From: Actinoplanes oblitus
Lineage (GTDB): Bacteria; Actinomycetota; Actinomycetes; Mycobacteriales; Micromonosporaceae
Assembly: GCF_030252345.1 (NCBI RefSeq)
Contig: NZ_CP126980.1
Coordinates: forward strand, 8,937,501 to 9,001,500
DNA: 64,000 nt
Direction: 5' to 3'
In this document: positions 60,167-64,000 of the stretch, piece by piece
Layout of the letters: every line of letters starts with the position of its first letter
How positions within the stretch are numbered: the first letter of the stretch is position 1
Made by a program: the position numbers and the translations under genes
Notes under the pieces: model-generated
What the model was told of the DNA's origin: nothing
The model's database searches: none
What the model saw: only the letters and a program-made list of their open reading frames with translations

Positions 60167-61720
60167 ATGACGACTCTGTCCCTGGCCACCGTGCTGGCCG
60201 AGAGCGCGCGCCGTTATCCGGACAAGGTCGCGGTGATCGACGCGGGCGCCCGGATCACCTACCGCGAGCTGTGGCAGCAGACCCGGGAGTACGCCGCCGG
60301 GCTGCGCGAGCTGGGTATCGGCGCCGGCCACACGGTCGCCGTGATGATTCCGAACGTCGCCGACTTCCCGCGGGTGTACTACGCGGCGCTGGCCGTGGGC
60401 GCCCGGGTGGTACCGGTCTCGCTGCTGCTGACCGCCGAGGAGGTCGGCTACGTGCTGACCGACAGCCAGGCCGACCTGCTCGTCACGCACTCGGCGTTCC
60501 TGCAGGTGGGCGCGGCGGCGGCGGGGCTGTCCGGCACCCCGCTGGTGAACGTCGGCCCGCTGCCGGCCGAGCTGCCGAACCCGCCCCGGCGGCTGGAGGA
60601 CGTGGCCGCGTCGGTGCCGGCGCTGCACACCTACGTGACCCGGGAGGCCGAGGACGTCGCGGTGATCCTGTACACCAGCGGCACCACCGGCAAGCCGAAA
60701 GGCGCCCTGCTCACCCACCTCAACCTGGTGATGAACGCCGCGGTGAACGTGTTCGACGTGCACCCGATCACCGGCGACGACGTGGTGCTCGGCTGCCTGC
60801 CGCTGTTCCACACGTTCGGCCAGACGGTCGGGATGAACGCCACCTTCCGGCTCGGCGGCACGCTGGTGCTGCTGCCCCGGTTCTCCGGCGAGGCGGCGAT
60901 CGAGCTGATGCTGCGGGAGAACGTGTCGATCTTCCACGGCGTGCCGACCATGTACATCGGCCTGCTCGAGGCGGCCGGGCGGGCGGAGCAGCTGCCCAAG
61001 CTCAAACTCTGCGTCTCCGGTGGCGCGTCCCTGCCGGTCGCCGTGCTGGAACGGTTCGCCGAGGCGTTCGGCTCGCACATCTGGGAGGGTTACGGGCTGT
61101 CCGAGACGTCGCCGACGGCGACGACCAACCAGCCGGCGTACGGCGCCAAGCCGGGCACCGTGGGACACCCGATCTGGGGCGTCGAGGTGGAGATCGCCCG
61201 CCCCGAGGTGCCGGAGCGCATCGAGTTCCTGTCGGCCGGCGAGCTCGGCGAGATCGTGGTCCGCGGGCACAACGTCTTCGCGGGTTACCTCAACCGGCCG
61301 GAGGCGACCGCCGAGGCCATCGTCGACGGCTGGTTCCGCACCGGCGACCTGGGCGTCAAGGACGACGAGGGGTTCATCAGCATCGTCGACCGGACCAAGG
61401 ACCTGATCATCCGGGGCGGCTTCAACGTCTACCCGCGCGAGGTCGAGGAGGTGATCGCCCGCCACCCGGCGATCCAGCAGGTCGCGGTGATCGGCGTGGC
61501 GGACGAGACGCACGGCGAGGAGATCTGCGCGGTGGTGGTGCTGGACGACGCGAAACCCGACGAGAACCGCCTGACCGAGCAGGAGCTGATCGACTGGTCC
61601 CGGGAGCGGCTGGGCAAGCACAAGTACCCGCGGCAGGTCCGGTTCGCCGAGGCGCTCCCGCTCGGACCCAGCATGAAGGTCCTCAAGCGGGAGCTGCGCA
61701 AGCAGTACTCGAGCAAGTAG
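60167..61720 (+). CDS. Long/medium-chain acyl-CoA synthetase
   Basis: A 517-residue adenylate-forming enzyme that activates a carboxylic acid to its CoA thioester. The P-loop ILYTSGTTGKPKG lies near residue 165, GYGLSETSPT near 308, and the hinge/aspartate in DGWFRTGDLG near 385; the C-terminal catalytic lysine region is GPSMKVLKREL. The ATG at 60167 follows GGAGGGG at 60154-60160. The size and CoA-ligase pattern are those of fatty-acid and related synthetases; chain length is not deducible. It converges with the Nudix gene after 15 bases. Confidence 0.93.
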   Translation: MTTLSLATVLAESARRYPDKVAVIDAGARITYRELWQQTREYAAGLRELGIGAGHTVAVMIPNVADFPRVYYAALAVGARVVPVSLLLTAEEVGYVLTDSQADLLVTHSAFLQVGAAAAGLSGTPLVNVGPLPAELPNPPRRLEDVAASVPALHTYVTREAEDVAVILYTSGTTGKPKGALLTHLNLVMNAAVNVFDVHPITGDDVVLGCLPLFHTFGQTVGMNATFRLGGTLVLLPRFSGEAAIELMLRENVSIFHGVPTMYIGLLEAAGRAEQLPKLKLCVSGGASLPVAVLERFAEAFGSHIWEGYGLSETSPTATTNQPAYGAKPGTVGHPIWGVEVEIARPEVPERIEFLSAGELGEIVVRGHNVFAGYLNRPEATAEAIVDGWFRTGDLGVKDDEGFISIVDRTKDLIIRGGFNVYPREVEEVIARHPAIQQVAVIGVADETHGEEICAVVVLDDAKPDENRLTEQELIDWSRERLGKHKYPRQVRFAEALPLGPSMKVLKRELRKQYSSK

Positions 61721-61735
61721 GAGCGAAGTACTCGG

Positions 61736-62158
61736 CTAGCCCAGAAGGGCGGGAAGTTCCGAGACGATCGGGACGTCGGCGGGCAGCCACGGGACGCTGT
61801 CCAGCTGGTCGGCGGCCAGCCAGCGCAGATCCTTGTGCTCCAGCGCCGCCGGCTGCCCGCCGTCGAGCACCTCGACGGCGTAGACCCGCAGCACGGCCCG
61901 GCCGTGGGCCAGCGGGACGTCCGGCCCGACCCGGCCGCCGACGACCACGGTGATGCCGAGCTCCTCGGCACACTCCCGGGCCAGGGCCTGCTGCTCGGTC
62001 TCCCCGCGCTCGACCTTGCCGCCGGGGAACTCCCATTTTCCGGCCGCCTCGGGCGGCGCGCTGCGCTGGCAGGCGAGCACCCGCCCGCCCTCGATGATCA
62101 CCGCTGCGACAATCACCCTGGGTGATGGCGGCGCCTTGACGTATTGTTCCGACGGCAT
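61736..62158 (-). CDS. Nudix hydrolase, MutT/NudG-like
   Basis: A 140-residue nucleotide pyrophosphohydrolase. The Nudix box is complete: GGKVERGETEQQALARECAEELG, with G, E, REx2EE and G in register. VIVAAVIIEGGRVLACQRS is the first strand of the MutT class, and WEFPGGK is the standard lead. It may cleanse oxidised or modified NTPs. ATG 62158 is used, although GTG 62110-type internal starts would also leave the domain whole. Neighbour acyl-CoA synthetase is convergent, so it is monocistronic. Confidence 0.9.
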   Translation of the reverse strand: MPSEQYVKAPPSPRVIVAAVIIEGGRVLACQRSAPPEAAGKWEFPGGKVERGETEQQALARECAEELGITVVVGGRVGPDVPLAHGRAVLRVYAVEVLDGGQPAALEHKDLRWLAADQLDSVPWLPADVPIVSELPALLG

Positions 62159-62341
62159 GAGAACCAAGATCGCACAAAACTCCGCCGATCAGGTTGCCCG
62201 AGCCGCCCCGATCGTCCCCCAAACACGGATATGTGGGCGTGGACATCACTGTCCCAACGGACGAGACTAGGTCTACCGACCATGACGACACGGCGACAGT
62301 TCGGCCACAAGCCGGCAACAACGCTTTGGGGGGGTGCGGCC

Positions 62342-62656
62342 ATGCGGGCTAGGAAACGCCGGGACAACCACGGCTCCGACTATCTGAGCGACGCCCTCGC
62401 GCTGCTGGGCGGCTGGACTCGCGACGGCGTCCAGCTACGCCGCGATCTCGCGTGCGACGACAGCCAGCACGCCGCGCTGACCGAACGGATCCAGGTGGCC
62501 GCGGACACCCTGTCAATCCGGCCGAGCATCAGGCGCATCGAGGGGCACACCCAGATCTGCCTGGGTGACCGGGACGGTGACGCACTCACCGACCGTGACG
62601 TCACGCTCGCCGCCCGGATCGAGGACTTCTACCGCACCGTGGTCGGCCGTTCGTAG
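62342..62656 (+). CDS. Pterin-4a-carbinolamine dehydratase-like protein without catalytic histidines
   Basis: A 104-residue protein with the fold pattern of PCD/DCoH: LGGWTRDGVQLRRDLACDD, an alanine-rich helix, then a strand and DALTDRDVTLAARIEDFYR. The diagnostic HHP is replaced by IRP (in TLSIRPSIRRIEGH), so dehydratase activity is doubtful. The ATG at 62342 follows a run of G residues; an upstream ATG at 62282 is possible. A hairpin overlaps its stop codon, and the PH-domain gene starts 25 bases later. Confidence 0.7.
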   Translation: MRARKRRDNHGSDYLSDALALLGGWTRDGVQLRRDLACDDSQHAALTERIQVAADTLSIRPSIRRIEGHTQICLGDRDGDALTDRDVTLAARIEDFYRTVVGRS

Positions 62657-62671
62657 TCCCGCCGGACTACG
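62652..62671 (+). promoter_or_regulatory. Hairpin overlapping the stop codon before the PH-domain gene
   Basis: CGTAGTCC-CGCC-GGACTACG has perfect 8-bp arms (62652-62659 and 62664-62671) and a 4-base loop. The TAG stop of the preceding gene is inside the left arm, and the PH gene ATG is 10 bases after it. It could attenuate readthrough or hide the ribosome site. Confidence 0.5.
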
Positions 62672-62680
62672 CTGCGCCGC

Positions 62681-63043
62681 ATGACTGACGTCGCTTACGA
62701 CAACAAGGGTCAGCTGGAGCAGATCCAGAGCGGCCTGCTCGACGGGGAAACCATCATCGCCGTGTACGACGCGATCGGCGCCGGCACCGGCTTCATCGGC
62801 CTGACCAACCGGCGGATCATCATCCAGGACAAGTCGTTCGTCGGGAAGAAGTTCGCCATCACCAGCATCCCGTACGCCAAGGTGAGCTCGGTGAGCGTGG
62901 TCAGCAACAAGAGCTGGGCCGGCCAGTTCTTCTCCAGCGGCGAGATCGCGATCACTGTGGGCACCCACGTCTACGAGATCGAGTTCCGCGGCTCGGACAA
63001 GGCGCACCACGTGCACCAGGTCATCCTCGGCTACGCCTCCTGA
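62681..63043 (+). CDS. PH-domain (YokE-like) protein
   Basis: A 120-residue protein with a bacterial pleckstrin-homology-like fold: FIGLTNRRIIIQDK, the strand pair ITSIPYAKVSSVSV and EIAITVGTHVYEIEFRG, then a C-terminal helix KAHHVHQVILGY. It may bind phospholipids or proteins; members are mostly uncharacterised. ATG 62681 is well placed. It is convergent with the next gene, 16 bases away. Confidence 0.82.
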   Translation: MTDVAYDNKGQLEQIQSGLLDGETIIAVYDAIGAGTGFIGLTNRRIIIQDKSFVGKKFAITSIPYAKVSSVSVVSNKSWAGQFFSSGEIAITVGTHVYEIEFRGSDKAHHVHQVILGYAS

Positions 63044-63059
63044 CGCCGGGTCACCGGCG

Positions 63060-63962
63060 TCACGGCTCGCCGACGGGCTGCGTCAGATCCCAGACGTACC
63101 GCCGGCCGGCGGGCCGTTCGTCCTTCCAGACCACCTCCCAGCGGCCCCGCTGGTCCCGGACCGGCTCACTGAGCACGCCGTACCCGGCCCGCTCCTTCAC
63201 GCTCGGCGGCTGGTCGCTGTCCGGGAACGTGAACGTGACGACGAACCGGGTGAACGCCGACGGCGTACCGCTCGCTGTCGGCAGCCGGTCGTCCCAGACC
63301 AGCTGGTCCCAGCCGCGCTCGCGCAGCGGCCGCCACAGCCCGCGGGGCCGGTACGCCACCTCCCACTCGGTCGGCACCGTCATCGCCGGGTCGAAGATCA
63401 GCCACACCCGCAGCAGCCGGGTCTGCTCCAGCGGCAGCGGCGTGATGGTCCCGCCGACCGGCCGCACCGCCTTGAACTCGATCCCGTCGAGCCGGTTCAG
63501 CCCATCGGTGTCGGTCGGCACGATCGGCCGCATGGTCCGGTGGGTGACCAGCGGTTCCGGGGTGGTGGTCCGCCGCTCCACGATCCGGTCGGTCTCGTCG
63601 TCGTCGCCGACCGCGACGATCACCTCGAGGGTCTCGCTGAAGAGCGGCTTCTCCCGGTCGCTGATCCGCTGGATGGCGTCCAGGTAGTGCTGGTGCCCGG
63701 CCCGCTGCAGGGCCAGCGCCCGGGTGGCCTCGAGCAGCTCGGCGCGCAGCTGGCGGATCTTCAGGACGAAGGCGATCTGCCAGAACCGGATCACGAAGTA
63801 GAGCAGGCAGGCGAGGAATACCGCGGTCAGTGTCCCCTGGGCGGCCCGGGCCGGGATCTCGGCGAGCTGGGCGACGCCGGAAGCCAGGCCGATGAGCATC
63901 ATCAGAACGTTCAGGGTGCCCCTGAACACGGTCTGATACTGGGACGGCGTCGCTGGCATCAT
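63060..63962 (-). CDS. Two-helix membrane protein of unknown function
   Basis: A 300-residue protein with two N-terminal membrane helices (about residues 15-33 and 43-68), a charged helical stretch (RQLRAELLEATRALALQRAG), and a large soluble domain rich in beta-strand patterns (LLRVWLIFDPAMTVPTEWEV, RYVWDLTQP). No family is recognised. Two adjacent ATG codons (63962, 63959) are possible starts after GAGGAA. The last 38 bases of the window hold no feature. Confidence 0.65.
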   Translation of the reverse strand: MMPATPSQYQTVFRGTLNVLMMLIGLASGVAQLAEIPARAAQGTLTAVFLACLLYFVIRFWQIAFVLKIRQLRAELLEATRALALQRAGHQHYLDAIQRISDREKPLFSETLEVIVAVGDDDETDRIVERRTTTPEPLVTHRTMRPIVPTDTDGLNRLDGIEFKAVRPVGGTITPLPLEQTRLLRVWLIFDPAMTVPTEWEVAYRPRGLWRPLRERGWDQLVWDDRLPTASGTPSAFTRFVVTFTFPDSDQPPSVKERAGYGVLSEPVRDQRGRWEVVWKDERPAGRRYVWDLTQPVGEP

Positions 63963-64000
63963 TCCTCATGATCCCGAGCCGTTCCGATCGGATAAATCCC

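Noticed and set aside
1..64000. tRNA, rRNA, insertion sequences, phage or conjugative genes
   Set aside because: No cloverleaf with a TTCRA-type arm, no transposase or integrase motif and no terminal repeats were recognised by eye; a dedicated tRNA scan could still find something.

Overview
The window is high-GC actinobacterial DNA. Its genes encode mycothiol synthesis (mshB), an AdnA/AdnB-type DNA end-processing pair, a mycobacterial Sdh1-like succinate dehydrogenase, a 7Fe ferredoxin next to dapC, many GTG starts and strong G/C bias at third codon positions. The gene styles and composition resemble Micromonosporaceae (Actinoplanes-like). This placement is inference, because there is no rRNA in the window and no tRNA gene was recognised by eye.

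Left part (1-40.5 kb), mostly core genome. An SsuABC/NrtABC-type importer (partial at the left edge) ends at a perfect 19-bp hairpin. Then come a membrane-anchored protein, a PlsC-like acyltransferase, a non-coding stretch with two minisatellites, and a cold-shock protein. adnB and adnA overlap by ATGA, and two LOG-family genes follow. The diaminopimelate/lysine genes are spread over 14.8-26.3 kb: dapE and dapD divergent, lysG and lysE divergent, and dapC behind ferredoxin. Among them lie an unusual MerR regulator fused to two DNA-polymerase beta-clamp domains, a methyltransferase, a membrane-anchored protein, an SDR, a DUF4407 protein and a SIMPL protein. mshB with a small membrane gene, an S9-peptidase-like protein lacking its active-site serine, tldD/tldE, the sdh operon, two acetyltransferases (26.4 and 38.2 kb), an AlkB-like dioxygenase and a DUF4328 protein complete this part.

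Catabolic island (40.7-49.6 kb). A tightly coupled ten-gene operon encodes a branched-chain-amino-acid-type ABC importer (five genes), two SDRs, an APH-fold kinase, an acyl-CoA dehydrogenase carrying the ACAD10/11-type ADGPDEVH motif, and a TetR regulator. The first promoter has a palindrome over its -10 element. Kinase plus dehydrogenase recalls the ACAD11 and levulinate (Lva) route, in which a 4-hydroxyacyl-CoA is phosphorylated and then isomerised. A second catabolic group lies at 56.9-61.7 kb: Zn-alcohol dehydrogenase, aldehyde dehydrogenase and TetR, divergent from an acyl-CoA synthetase across a 31-bp palindrome. It could supply acyl-CoAs to the first.

Between the two groups are a large secreted GH43 enzyme with a LacI-type operator, a LAL-type LuxR regulator, and a Gp49-like/XRE toxin-antitoxin pair with an operator over its -10. 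The right end has a Nudix hydrolase, a pterin-dehydratase-like protein without its active-site histidines, a PH-domain protein and a two-helix membrane protein.
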